Positions 12,927-24,137 of a stretch of 64,000 nt of DNA are shown piece after piece; position 1 is the first letter of the stretch; each line of letters begins with the position of its first letter. Source of the DNA: Prostheceraeus crozeri (lineage: Eukaryota; Platyhelminthes; Polycladida; Euryleptidae); the NCBI GenBank assembly GCA_907163375.1, contig CAJQUW010003080.1:434001-498000 (forward strand), read 5' to 3'. A program made the translations under genes and the position numbers. A model generated the notes under the pieces. The model was not told where the DNA came from, did no database searches, and saw only the letters and a list, made by a program, of their open reading frames with translations.

Positions 12927-13405
12927 GTGATGAAAAAATAGCTTTCTGCGGATACTAAGATGATTTATTATGATAACCAATATTTCGCCTTGCGGCTTTG
13001 TCAAGATCACAATAAGTAAATCAGAAAGTGGTAAAAGGTGGGCCTATTTAAGCAAACTTTGAGTACAGCTAAAGGAGAAACATTAACTTGAATGAACTCG
13101 AGTTAACGATGCTGCATCGTGGATTGAATAATTCTCAAAAGAGACTCACGTTAGAAGCTATGTACATTCGGCAACATGCAGTCTCGCTGATGAACGGATG
13201 TCAAGGTCTAAATATAGACACTATCATGTAACAAGTTCATTCAAGTTAATGTTTCTCCTTTAGCTGTACTCAAAGTTTGTTTAAATAGGCCCACTTTTTA
13301 CCATTCTCTGCTTTACTTATTGTAACCTTGACAAAGCCGCAAGGCGAAATATTGGTTATCATAATAAATCATTTTAGTATCCGCAGAAGGCTATTTTTTC
13401 ATCAC
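12927..13405. repeat. Long inverted repeat with 171-bp arms and hammerhead-like motif
   Basis: The arms at 12927-13097 and 13234-13405 match with few differences around a loop of about 136 bases. Each arm contains a block reading, in the right arm on the plus strand (13321-13360), TAACC, TTGACAA, AGCC-GCAA-GGC, GAAA, TATT, GGTTA. TAACC and GGTTA are complementary and flank the rest, the layout of a hammerhead with stem I, stem II and a minimal stem III. The first core box deviates (TTGACAA against CTGANGA). Interpreted as a fold-back PLE-type tail. Confidence 0.75.
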
Positions 13406-13789
13406 ACTTCCATTCCGGATACGAGAATCACCTGATTTACGTGTAATCAAACAATTTCTTTAACTGCGATTTTACGTCAATATATTAATAAGAATGGATC
13501 CAATAGCAGGGAAAAAATTCATAGATCAAGTTATAAAACACCAGCTAGACATGTCGTTGAGAATTCATAATGCATCAATTACTTCATTCATTTATTAATT
13601 CATTAATTTCAGAAGAGCTTTAATCATGACAGTATTATCATACACATTAGAATATTCACAATGGCGGAGATGCGGTGGAGGTGACACGTGAAGCCATAGA
13701 AATTGAATCAATCAATGCATTCCACACATTGACCACGTCTATCTGGAAAACGATTGTGCCAATGAGAACACATTTTGTATAAGCCGACA

Positions 13790-14310
13790 CACAGAATTAG
13801 ATCGGTCATCTCTTCTTCTGCTTTACTAGAAAGAAAGCATTGGAACATGTAACGCTAATGAAATGGCACAATCTGCTGACATAGTACCATAGAAATCGAA
13901 CAATGAACAGCCAGCTCAACATTAAACACGTCACATTGTGCAAAGTTTCAGTGACTCTTATCAACCGGATCAAACAGCAAAGAGACACAGTCGATGTGAA
14001 GTTCTACAGAGAAGTTTGTGAACGTTTTTTCGTCCGCCTGCTAACTTTTTAAATAATGATCGGACGGCCCAACATCATCGACAAAAATTTTGCACAATGA
14101 TCTGAATTCTTCGAATCTGAAGGAGTCGTGGCGATCGGAGCATTTTGAAGGAATTCGGAGCAATCCGCAAGCGACATACGACTACTTTTCCTATCTCTGT
14201 AAGACATTGAAAAATTCTTTTGCCCACTCAGTAAGTTCCTGCATGTGTCATCGCTTTGAATCAGTTTGCACTTCTAGCAAAGTGATACGCTTAAACAATC
14301 TAATTCTGTG
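13790..14310 (+). mobile_element. MITE family 1 (521 bp), copy 1
   Basis: Terminal inverted repeats CACAGAATTAGA and TCTAATTCTGTG. The full length matches copies at 49235-49755, 50719-51237, 35334-35858 (inverted) and 38091-38415 (partial, inverted). The central CTTTTTAAATAATGATCGGACGG-type segment is well conserved. No ORF is shared, so it is non-autonomous. The target duplication is not recognisable here but is 6/8 to 7/8 in three other copies, supporting a hAT-like origin. Confidence 0.85.
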
Positions 14311-14319
14311 GCGCACCCA

Positions 14320-16270
14320 CAGTAAGAAACAACCTTAATGATTATTTCGCAACAGTTCCTGAAGTTTAGTGGAGAAATACTAAATACATGCGTTCTGGAC
14401 CAATAAAAGTTTGACAAAAGTTCATTTGAAAGTAAATTTTCAAATGAAATTAAGATACACCAACCCGATCGTCTGGTATCCTTTCTTTTTGGATGCGTCT
14501 CAATATTTGTGGAACCCTGGTTTAGAGAAGATGATATAGTACCATCGCCGCATTTCAAGGAATGTTGAACATTTCGGTAATCAGAAGACTTCAGTACACG
14601 GAAGCTGCCTTAATCCTGATGCAGATACGGCTTTGGATCTTGAATAGAACAAAACTCATGTCAGTACACCGCTAACAAAATGACAGTGATTTAATATGTT
14701 CCATGACGTCTGACAGTGATCTATGTTTGAGCCCTCTTCCTACCCGCGATAAACAACAACAGCAATTCCAAAGAAAAATCATGTCAGAGATCATTGATTA
14801 ATTGCTTCATGTGTTGAACGCATTGACATCCGGGGAGCGATGAAAATGCTTGCAACGAAATATTGAAGTCTTTCATTCGAAAACGCAAAAATGATCGTTT
14901 TTCATGATCGAATGTTCAAAATACAGGGCTTCTGAAGTTTGTGACAATTCGCAATTCAAAGTTGAATAGAAATATACTTTTCAGAGAATTAAGTAAGGAA
15001 TCCTATTCGCATCATTGAGTTTGCATCAAAGAACGACGATTTTTGACGACTTTAGCTCATTAATCACCTGATGGATTCACTGAATTAATATGTAACAGAC
15101 GAAACCATCATGGGCTTCTGCAGCATTAACAACTCGACAGATGTACGTCCGCGGTTTACTCAGAAGATAAGTTTCCCTGTCTTATATCTCCACTTACATG
15201 GTTCTGCATCGAAACAATGCTTTAGTGTGTGATTGTCGTACGTATTATGAACCATCACAGAGATGACATATCTCAATAGTGATGGTCACGCAAGAGCTAG
15301 ACACAAGCAGCAAGAAGACCAATTTTCCATTCAACGCAATGCAAATTCAAGTCTGAATTCCGACGAACCAGCAGGTGGACACACTACATAAAACATATAC
15401 AGTCGGTAAATTTAAATCGTAATGAGTCGAACGTTGGGAGCAATATTTCCATTTGACAAATTTATCATGAAGAGAAATTGAATCCAAGATAACGGTATGT
15501 AAGTTTCACATGAGCTACGATACGACCTACTTCTGCAATGCGCTCGCTTAGCCAATAACGGAAGCCACAGAGAGACGAGTCTGTGCATTAATAATCTCTA
15601 TCGCTTGCTACCACTGCAAACTATGTGTCCGTTCTAGACTAATCTGCTCGAAAATCAGTCTGTCTCTGTGGTTAGGACACTCTGCTGCAGGGATTCGCAA
15701 TCTTCTCGCAGAAGCTATGAAAAATGCCGCAACTTCCATGCATTGGATGCCCCCATGGAAACAACCCATTGGATGCATTGCATGTGTTGGGAAATGGGTT
15801 GTTGCGGTCAAGGAAGGAGGTCATGATATAGACCATCTTGCACGTTCCGAACGTCCTGAATCACCCTATGATCCGTTGAACGTGAATTTGGTTTCTCGCA
15901 GTTGAAGGAAGATCGACGACAGTTACACGATGATATTGCCCAAGAAACAGGCCTTTTCCATGTCAGTTCCTACAAAATTTTACCTTGACCATGAATGAGC
16001 ATAGTTTAATCTGATTGCATTATTTGGAATTAAAGTCTGCATGTCCATAAGCCTTTATCACTATTAAGTTGCAACTTTCATTTGATGCTTTAATTAAATG
16101 CTAATGTATTTGCGACTGAAGGTATGCACTGTAGACCAATTTAGTTCTCCTTTGATGAAAATTAAAGTAAATGGAACAACAGAAAGTTTGGAATTTGCTG
16201 GATATTGTGCTGTGTTGCTTAATTCTGCATGATCGACAGGCATGCGAATTACGTTCCAACAAGGGAGAGC
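14320..16270. other. No gene recognised; one exon-like frame at 15717-15905
   Basis: A plus-strand frame of about 62 codons preceded by TTCTCGCAG (possible splice acceptor) has plausible amino-acid composition but no family I recognise, and ends in a stop without a clear donor. It could be a terminal exon or chance. The rest holds nothing I can support. Confidence 0.3.
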
Positions 16271-16715
16271 GATTAGTTCTTTATAGGGCTCCGTATCATT
16301 TCACATATTCTCATTTCGCATAACTCTTTGTTGTGCAATTTAATCTTATGTAATCATCTAATCCGTCGATGTGTATCAAATGGCATAACACAGATATATC
16401 ATTTCGCATAATTTCATCATCTTCGAAAAACTTGTAACTTGTTCTTTGTAACTATTGTAAGCTATTGTCAACACCTTTATCTGTTTAATTAAGCCATTGT
16501 TAACACCTAATCTGTTTAGGAGTGAGAATTGAATAGAAATGGAAATTGGAGTGATAGCTGAAGTATCAAATACCAATTTCTGACAATTGGCTTGCGAATG
16601 ACCACGGGATAACCGTTCATAATGTATAAATAAATAAATTCCGTTCATAACGGAAGGCATATATTTTTCATTGCTGTGATTTTATGATGAAGACTAACAT
16701 ATATAACATATATAA

Positions 16716-16932
16716 ACTAATAGAGTTGCTACAAACAAAGCAACAAGAAGTGGAGCACAAACTTCGTCTGCTGCAATCTGGAGGGTTAAATCCACCTCAA
16801 AAGCAGAAATACAGGGATGTAACTGACCGACTCGTGAGACTGAAAACACGTTTGCAGAACAGAGAAATTGCTGTGTACGACTATGCTGGTGCAGTTGCTG
16901 GTGCGTTGAAACAAGGTGTGATAAGAGGGTGA
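16716..16932 (+). CDS. Small unidentified ORF inside the 15-mer-TIR element
   Basis: The open frame encodes a charged, glutamine/arginine-rich peptide: a helical N-terminal stretch (LLQTKQQEVEHKLRLLQSGG), a linker with NPPQKQKYRDV, a second basic helix (DRLVRLKTRLQNREIAVYD) and a C-terminal alanine/glycine-rich tail, ending at TGA (16930-16932). An ATG exists at 16684 (in frame), but an acceptor-like CTAATAG just before 16716 suggests this may be the last exon of a longer transposon protein. Its composition looks like real protein rather than chance AT-rich sequence. I do not recognise the family and assign no function. Confidence 0.4.
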
Positions 16933-17097
16933 TTTTCATGAATACAATATTTCAAATGTTTCATCTTGCGGTTTTGATTCATAATAACTGGGCTCATAAC
17001 ACAATTATCGATTATCTATATTTAATAGGCCTTTATTATAATATACAGGCCTTTATTATATTTATGCGAAATGAAACTACAAGTAATGATGCAACGG

Positions 17098-17176
17098 AAG
17101 ATATGCGAAATGAGACTATGCGAAATGAGATTATGCGAAATGAGACTATGCGAAATGAGATTATGTGAAATGAGAC
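17098..17176 (+). repeat. Tandem 15-mer (TTATGCGAAATGAGA)
   Basis: About five consecutive copies of ATGCGAAATGAGA followed by CT or TT, the last with one change (GTGAAATGAGA). It lies at the inner side of the right terminus of the DNA element at 16.3-17.2 kb; its inverse occurs at the left terminus. Confidence 0.85.
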
Positions 17177-17199
17177 GACACCCTTTATAGAAATCTACG

Positions 17200-19420
17200 G
17201 CTGTTGCATTAACTGATGTTAAACACGTGTAACTTTATGTTCCATTGCAACACATATCGTTTATTGAAAATGTGTTGCACATTGTAAAGTCTGGCAGTCA
17301 AAGATGATGACGAATGTGATATAACCTGCTGTTCTGAGTTCGCCTGTCTGGAGTTCCGAGCTCGTCTATGATGGAAATGTTCATCCCATCTTTGTGGTAC
17401 TTGTAATTAATCATCGTAGGAGACGGCATCAGAGTGAGTGTGTAGTTCATACTAGGAACTGCTGACTGAAATATTCGTAAAATTCAATATGGCGCCGTAT
17501 TAAAAACCATGGCCTAATACTTATATAGGTCTATATATTATCAATGAAGATAGAGCTACAATTTGTCTAACATCGGTTTATCGATAAAGTGTAATTTCGT
17601 CTTTCAACCACACACACTTAGACTCATTAAACATGCCCGTGCCATTCAAACCTTCAATTCCCTAGACATCCAGCAACCGTGATAAACATGGACACTTCGA
17701 TTTCTATTGGATTTCAACAGAATGGTCTTGGTTGATGAAACGTGTCCTCCAATCACCTAAGTCACGGAAAAACAGTCGAATGAATTGCAAGTCAAGAATT
17801 GCAACTCAGACAGAATGACAGGAAAAAGTAACATGCAAGCATTATATTGGAGACTCCCTGATTTCTCAATGCTCCTTAATTGCTTCTGCTTCGCCGTGGT
17901 TACAACTGTCTCAGCTGTCTTCAATTTTGAAATTAAGACAATTCTATAGTCAATTTAGACATTTATCGATTACAAAAATTAACTCAGTAACTATAAAAGT
18001 GTTAAGTTGGTGTCAAAACTTCAATATTTCATGAAAGTTCATGATCTTAATATTCCTTCTGTCTTAGGTTTCATCATTAAATGTGACAGTTTCTGTTGAT
18101 GTTTGTCATAGATAAAATCACTGAAGACATAATTATTAAGTAGATATTTTAGGTCATTACTAGAGATATCAAGTCAATCGATTTTGACGAATTCAAGTGG
18201 TCTTAGGGATTCCGCTTCCACAATAGCAAACGAATGAAGAAGGCATCAGTATCAAACCATTATTCAATTATTATAATATTATTATGTGAAAACTGAATTT
18301 TATGCCATACATTTTTTATAGAGCAAATGGAAAGATTTAGAAATTCTTAATGGTCCTATTTTATTTGCCATGACGCCAACTTCTGAAGGCAAAAAGGAAT
18401 CAAAGTTGAATTTGTCACATTAAAATTACGTCCTCACTTGTAAACTTTGTGAAAAACCTGTTGTGGTCGTGGTATTATTGAGCGTTGTTTAGTGAATTTT
18501 TCAACAGCTGTCCCTGAAAGCGATATCTTGTAATATTATAAGGACATTTTTTCTACCAGCCGGAAAGCATTTCAATGTTAAAATGGCATCGAGTGACATC
18601 GAAAAGAGCATCAAGATGAAACCAGATTTCCCTAGAGAGAATTGCGGTAATGTTCTTAAAGTGCACAATATGAGAAAGATTGAAGATAAAGTTTACTTGT
18701 TTATTTGCGTGATGAACTGAATTTTTCCTAGACAAAATGCAAAAGAATGTTAAAGGTCGCTGTCTTAAAGGTTAAATCACTTTACTTTGATTTATGTAAA
18801 TAAAAAGAGCTCGATCACCAACTTTGAGGATTTGGTTCCGTTATGCATAATTAGAATCATTAAAAGCAGCGTTGTTTCGAGATGCTGCACTTTATAGAAA
18901 ATTCTATCACCTTTTGATACCGCATAACACAAAACTTTTATGTCTTTGTTGATGAGCATTGAATTTGCAGTGATTGGAAATAGTTTGATTGCTGGCATAC
19001 ATTTTTGATAAGCGTTCTCGTAGTTATGGAAGATTTAATTCATGCAAGGAATGCGTCAATCAGTCTTTGCGATTTTATGGTCGTTAAGTTTATCGTTCAA
19101 CATAACCGAAGTGATTAAAACAACATAATATAACTTTTTATTGATACTTCTCTTTTCACACTATAAAGCAGAAATTGGCGCGGCGAAATTGCAGTTTGAA
19201 AACGGTCAAACTCCAAAATTTCTAGATGCTTAACAGTCCAAAGCTGCCGCATCATTGTGCGCATCAACCTAGCTATTGGAAGATGAAAATTGTTAAGTAC
19301 GTGTATAAGAGCTTACGACATGTCTAACCCCGCGGTGGAAGATTTTCCTTTAATAAACCACTGTAATGTATATGCAAAATGTTTATTCTACATTTCAAAG
19401 CAACTTTAAAGTCATTACTA
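17200..19420. other. No gene recognised
   Basis: I see no conserved frame or repeat partner in this stretch. Short minus-strand frames at 18553-18998 are not recognisable. Confidence 0.4.
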
Positions 19421-19424
19421 CGAA

Positions 19425-19535
19425 ATAATTATAAGTAGTATTTGCACAACATTTGAATTTCTAATACTGTGGTCTATCACTGTGCTATAATAGAAATCAC
19501 GATGTGATTCGTAGACTTATATTCACTAAATAATG
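19425..19535 (+). repeat. Dispersed repeat flank, partner at 61606-61710
   Basis: The sequence AAGTAGTATTT.CA.AACATTTGAATT..CAATACT and a following GTG.TATAATA.A..A.CA block are shared in order with 61606-61710, about 80% alike by eye. It directly precedes the composite element that starts at 19563, so the 61.6 kb copy is a possible empty-site relative. Beyond the composite's right end (25128-25400) resemblance to 61710-61950 is only weak. Confidence 0.55.
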
Positions 19536-19562
19536 CAGATGCAGTCCGCTGTTTGCTGGCGG

Positions 19563-19760
19563 TTGTTAACACTGATCAATAACGCTGAAGCAAGAACATG
19601 ATTGATTTAATTAAACAATTGCGTAATTCAATACCATTATGGGTGACTTTACATTTATTTAACACAAGACAAAGAAATTAATTAAATACCTTTAGCAAAT
19701 ACGACATTCCGTTATATTCAGCAGAGTGATTAATTTTTGGCTGATGCTCTTTTATCATTA
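19563..19760 (-). repeat. Left 198-bp inverted repeat (PLE 3' end)
   Basis: On the minus strand this copy keeps an open C-terminal PLE coding tail (IKEHQPKINH, then about 16 more residues to a stop) followed by 3' non-coding sequence. It ends abruptly at 19760, where the partner copy continues into the GIY-YIG domain. Confidence 0.85.
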
Positions 19761-20100
19761 TGTATGAGTAATGTATGCTCTCGTATGAGTACTCATACAA
19801 GTAATGATTCTGATGATGCTATATATACAGTCATACCGTACATTAGAAAAACGTCTCAAAAGATTATTTATTCCCTTTATTTCTTCAACAAATGACATGA
19901 AATGCTACATCAAGACCTTTTCACAAAAACGGTTGCGATTTAAAATAGTAACAAAAACCTCCACTACATAAAGATCCCTATCGCAACGAGAGACATGAAA
20001 CATAGCAAGAGTTTTTAGTAAAATATGACGTCACAAACCTTAGAAATGAACAAGATTATGACGTTATGGGATCAGAGAAACGTTTGTCTTGTGAAATAGT

Positions 20101-20620
20101 TTAATAAAAACGTCTGAGAGCAGTTGGAATACGTAAGTATCTTGAGGTAGAAGGCTTTCCTCGGGACGGTCCATCCGCTGGATTAATCTGTGTCGGCACG
20201 TAAACCAATCGGAGTCCCTTCTTCAGTAGTGCAATTTTTACCGGTAGCAAAAACGAAGAACGTTTGGCAAATGACAGAAGACCAATAACGTCCGTAGCGA
20301 TGACATCTCCTGGCGATGCCGCAAATGCCGCCAGCAGTAATGAGAGAGTTTCTGAATGGAATTGATGTATTTCAGGGTGTTGCCAGATCCAGGCGTTATT
20401 ACCTTGTAGGATAGCGGATGTTGTCGGCGTAGCATCGACAAACCATGTCCTATTAACCTTACCAGGAAGAAGAACGGGTTGTTTACAAGCGTACTCCAAC
20501 AGAAGGCGGTGCCGGAACAGGAGCCTGGCAGACCATCTCAACAAGGCATATGCCGGTGCCACAGCATATAAGAGGAAAGCAAAATATCCCTTGAGATGTT
20601 TATCATGAGGATTTTGAATG
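20101..20620 (-). pseudogene. RNase H segment of a retroelement or pararetrovirus-like polymerase
   Basis: Reading on the minus strand, the frame is open from about 20640 to the stop at 20101. Counting from the GTG at 20562 as residue 1, candidate RNase H catalytic acids are D43 in WFVDATPT, E71 in FHSET, D91 in IATDV and D130 in NPADGPSRG, the D-E-D-D order and spacing of retroelement RNase H. The combination DATPT at the first Asp with NPAD.PSRG at the last is most reminiscent of hepadnavirus-type polymerases, although NPAD-SRG also occurs in BEL/Pao-type elements. It ends 24 residues after that motif. The polymerase part is separated from it by an inserted LINE, and the two frames are not in register. 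No start codon, capsid, integrase or recombinase gene is adjacent. It is a remnant; its lineage needs a phylogeny. No function is claimed. Confidence 0.7.
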
Positions 20621-20633
20621 AGCTGTTGAAAGA

Positions 20634-21446
20634 ATGGTTCTCAGGACTTCATTGGTGGAACTCATTTTATCATCATTTTGTCTTTTCATCATGCCGGCAA
20701 CTGGTACCCCTGTTCGTAGAGAGACTCGCTCAAATTCCACAAGCAGTTCTAACTCAGTTGGTATCCATGATATGAAAAGATTGTTGGATGATTTTAAGCA
20801 ACAGATGCTAGCTTCTCTACAATCTGAAATTCAGAAAATCTCAGTTGTTCTCGAAACTGTGAACACTCGAATGATGAACATTGAATCCGAGTTGAATAAA
20901 TTTCAAGAAACTGCTCGTCGACACGAAGTGGAGCTAGATTCAATCAAATCCAATATGAGCAACATGATGAGCAACATGTCTCAAACCTTTTTACAAGAGA
21001 TGGATGAAAGAATGTTCCGAATGAATAATGTAATTGTTTCGGGTATACATGAATCCAATGGCTCGATTGATGAGAGACTTGCTCATGATAATGCCCAAAT
21101 CGATAAACTGCTGGAAGAACTAGAAGTGAAAAATGTGCTGAAATTAGACATCGTGCGGGTACAACGTCTTGGTCGTCCTAATAGCGGCAAACCGAGGTTG
21201 TTGCGTATCATATTCAAAGATGCTCATTCAAAATTGTTGCTTTTGCAACGAGCAAAGTCTTTGAGAAATTCGTATGATTTTAAAGGCATCTTTATAAATC
21301 CTGACCGAACACGATTTCAAATTATGGAGCATCGGAAATTACGTGACGAATTAGCCGACCGCAATAAGCAGGGTGAGAACGTTGTTCTGTATAGAGGACG
21401 TATAGTGGCTAGATCTTCAAGTGCAAATGATCGAAATTTTCTGTAA
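20634..21446 (+). CDS. LINE ORF1 protein (RNA-binding chaperone type)
   Basis: This frame of 270 codons is intact. The first ATG is at 20634, but a second in-frame ATG at residue 20 (MPATGTPVRRETRS) is a better start because the first 19 residues are hydrophobic and atypical. After a serine-rich N-terminus comes a coiled coil (roughly residues 45-125, MKRLLDDFKQQMLASLQ onward), then an RRM-like region beginning RMNNVIVSGIHES (about residue 131) and a basic C-terminal domain (RFQIMEHRKLRDELADRNKQ). In LINEs such proteins form trimers, coat the element RNA and act as a nucleic-acid chaperone. The stop codon overlaps ORF2, which is already open in another frame. Intact ORF1 with a frameshifted ORF2 suggests a fairly young but dead copy. 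Confidence 0.85.
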   Translation: MVLRTSLVELILSSFCLFIMPATGTPVRRETRSNSTSSSNSVGIHDMKRLLDDFKQQMLASLQSEIQKISVVLETVNTRMMNIESELNKFQETARRHEVELDSIKSNMSNMMSNMSQTFLQEMDERMFRMNNVIVSGIHESNGSIDERLAHDNAQIDKLLEELEVKNVLKLDIVRVQRLGRPNSGKPRLLRIIFKDAHSKLLLLQRAKSLRNSYDFKGIFINPDRTRFQIMEHRKLRDELADRNKQGENVVLYRGRIVARSSSANDRNFL

Positions 21447-23959
21447 ATGATCTTAACCCCCCTCAGTGGCATACTTGCTTACCAAGCGTTGTATTACTGA
21501 ATGCACGTTCAATTTTCATGAAAATGGATGAACTTTCGCTATTGGTCTCCTCATTATCTCCAGGTTTTGTCTTTGTTACCGAGTCTTGGCTCAATTCTAG
21601 AATTTCGGATGATCTACTGAGATGTGCTTGGATAAAAGCTGATTTGAATTTCCAAACAGTTAATTGTGGATGTCCTGATACCATTGAGCTTCTCGCCTTC
21701 AAGTCTATATCATTGAATTTGTTTATGGCATGCATGTATGTACCACCCAACTTGAGATCTGATGATTTGAATGCTATTAGTGAATTTATCATCGAAATGT
21801 TGGATAATGAACTGAATACAAATCCGGATCTCAATCTTATTATCTGTGGTGACTTCAATTCATTTGACTCAGTTTCGATTTTTGAGGAACAATTTTCCCT
21901 GACCAATACGGTGAAAGTCCCTACTCGTCAAAACGCTATATTGGACCAGATTTGGATAAGCGAATTATTGAAAGAACGTTTCTATGGTGATGCGTCAATC
22001 GGACCCCCATTGGGTACTTCAGACCACAATACTGTCGTTTTATTTGGGGAATCAAAAAGCATTAACGCGAAACGTATTGTTAAAGTGTGGGACTTCAGAA
22101 AGTCTAACATTGAGGATTTTCTATTTCTTCTTTCGATCACTGATTTCTCCTGTATCTCAGAAGCTGGCTCTGTGGATGACATGTGTGACATGTTCTACCA
22201 TATTTTACACACTGCTATGAGTTTCATCCCGTCAACCTATGTCACATTATCTACCAGTGATAAACCCTGGATCACTCCTACACTCAAGGTTCTGATTAAT
22301 GAGAGATGGCAAGCTTTTCGAAATAAACAGTGGGACAAATACGAGCATTATAAAAAGAAAGTGAAATGTGAAATCATCAAGTCCAAGAAAATATGGTCTC
22401 AGCGTCACATGGAAACAGCCAGGAATGTCTGGAAGGTGGTGAATGAGATACGTGGCAAATCATCTACCAACGTCTTTCACAACCTTAAACAAATATACGG
22501 TAGTGATGAAAATGTCATCAAAGCAATACAGGATGAATTTTCGAAGAATTTTAATTATGAAACCAGTATCCGTCAGCACTGTATCTCTGATGAAAATTGG
22601 TTTTGGAATTCAAGAGTGGCCGATGTGAGGGTAGCGCTATCCCGTGTTTCTTTGAATAAATCAATGGGCTGTGATGGCATTCCGAACCGACTTCTTAAAG
22701 ATGGTGCCGATTGGATTTGTTATCCTTTGTATCACATCTACCAAAAATCCATTGAAACCAGAACCTACCCGGTATGTTGGAAGCGTGCGGATGTTGTGCC
22801 AATCCCTAAGTGCGGTGATCCCAGTGTTAAAGATTTTCGTCCTATTACGATCACCCCCGTGATTAGTAAGATATTTGAAAGACTCGTCCTAAATTCGGTG
22901 ATTTCTGAATTTTCAAATTTATACGGTCCATCTCAGCATGCTTTTCGTAAATTTGGTTCAACAAGCAGTGCTTCGATCCACATCCACGAGGCCGTCACGT
23001 CTTATCTTGATTTGAGCGATACCAGGGCAGTGAGAATAACTTGTCTCGACTTTACGAAGGCTTTTGACAAGTTGAGTCATAACTGTCTTTTGAATCACCT
23101 CCTGGGAAGCAATGTTAACCGAGGCTTCCTAAATTGGCTAAAAAGTTATTTGTGCAAAAGATCTCAGAGGCTAAAGATCAATGGTATGTGCGGACCGAGC
23201 TTTTGCGCGCTTTCTGGCGTGCCTCAAGGCTCAATACTTGGGCCTTCATTATTTGCAGCCTTCATGGGATCTCTCAATGTGCCATCTGACGCATCCATAA
23301 TTCTGTATGCTGATGATGTAACTCTTGTAGAGCGCTTTACATATGTAAATAATCCTAATTATTTATCATATATTCATGACTGGATGTTGGAGCACAAAAT
23401 GACATTAAATTTACAAAAATCGAAACAAATGATTTTACATCGGGGTGAGCCTTTTCACGCTGCTTATGATTGTATCGAGCATGTTAGAGATATCAAGATA
23501 CTTGGTATTTATTGGGATTACGATTTAACTTGGAACACGCATTTCAATAAGATTTTGAAGGTTGCCTCACAACGATTATATGTGATCAGAACTTTGAAGC
23601 CTGTCATTCCTGTGAAACAACTTGTCACTGTGTATCATTTCTTAATTACTAACTTATTACTTTACTGTGCGCCTTTATTTATTTTTCTACCGAGTAGCAT
23701 TGAAGCTAAACTGCAAAGATTTCAGAAACGAATTTCACCATCTGCGGTAAATCGTGTGATTGTGACAATTTTCCTTTGCTTGCACATGTTCGAAAGAAAA
23801 GTGCTATTAAATTTTTCAACAGCCGTGAAAGTCATACCGACCATCCACTTCATCTGTCAATTCCTCCTCGTTTACCAAGAAGTGGTCATTTGTGTATCCC
23901 AAGTGTTAGAACATCTAGAAGACTTCATTCATTCATTCCTTGGATGTGTGTTCTCCTAA
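21431..23959 (+). pseudogene. LINE ORF2: AP-type endonuclease and reverse transcriptase, C-terminus frameshifted
   Basis: The frame is open from 21431, after a TGA, but its first ATG is at 21518. The conserved endonuclease motif LNARS lies upstream of that ATG, so the natural protein must start earlier by a non-AUG, frameshift or read-through mechanism, or the true start is mutated. Counting from the ATG, endonuclease residues are E22 (TESW), the GDFN motif near 112 and SDH near 168. Reverse transcriptase shows NKSMGCDGIPNRLLKD, DFRPI, the LDFTKAFD box near 509, SGVPQGSILGPSLF and the YADD catalytic box near 596. After about 23735 the frame drifts: the typical C-terminus (HVRKKSAIKFFN, HPLHL, PRLPRSGHLCIP, TSRRLHSFIP) continues in another frame to a stop at 23985. 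That single frameshift makes the copy non-functional. The protein would nick target DNA and copy the LINE RNA in place. Confidence 0.88.
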
Positions 23960-24137
23960 ATGATTCGTCTTCTTTCAATTTGTAGCAAATGTGTAAAGCA
24001 AGTTATGTGTTCATATGTACCGTTCAAGTATTTTTGATTTGGTCTAATGTTTCAGCTTTTCGCTGTTATCTTTCATTTCATGTCACTTTCATGTATTTTA
24101 CGATTTTCATTAACTGAATAAACACTTACTTACTTAC

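Larger units (their letters stand above)
16281..17189. mobile_element. DNA element with 42-bp TIRs built from a 15-mer array
   Basis: The left end (TTATAGGGCTCCGTATCATT, then TCACAT-TCTCATTTCGCAT) is an inverted match of the right end (17148-17189) over about 42 bases. Inside the right end the unit TTATGCGAAATGAGA is repeated in tandem at 17098-17176; single inverted units also occur near 16313 and 16395. The element is about 0.9 kb and carries a small ORF (next entry). Superfamily not recognised; no convincing target duplication. Confidence 0.65.

Noticed and set aside
17098..17176. CRISPR-like regularly spaced repeats
   Set aside because: The units are contiguous 15-mers without spacers and lie inside a transposon terminus of eukaryotic DNA.
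21463..21906. 147-codon minus-strand open frame
   Set aside because: Antisense to the endonuclease domain of LINE ORF2; no independent motif.
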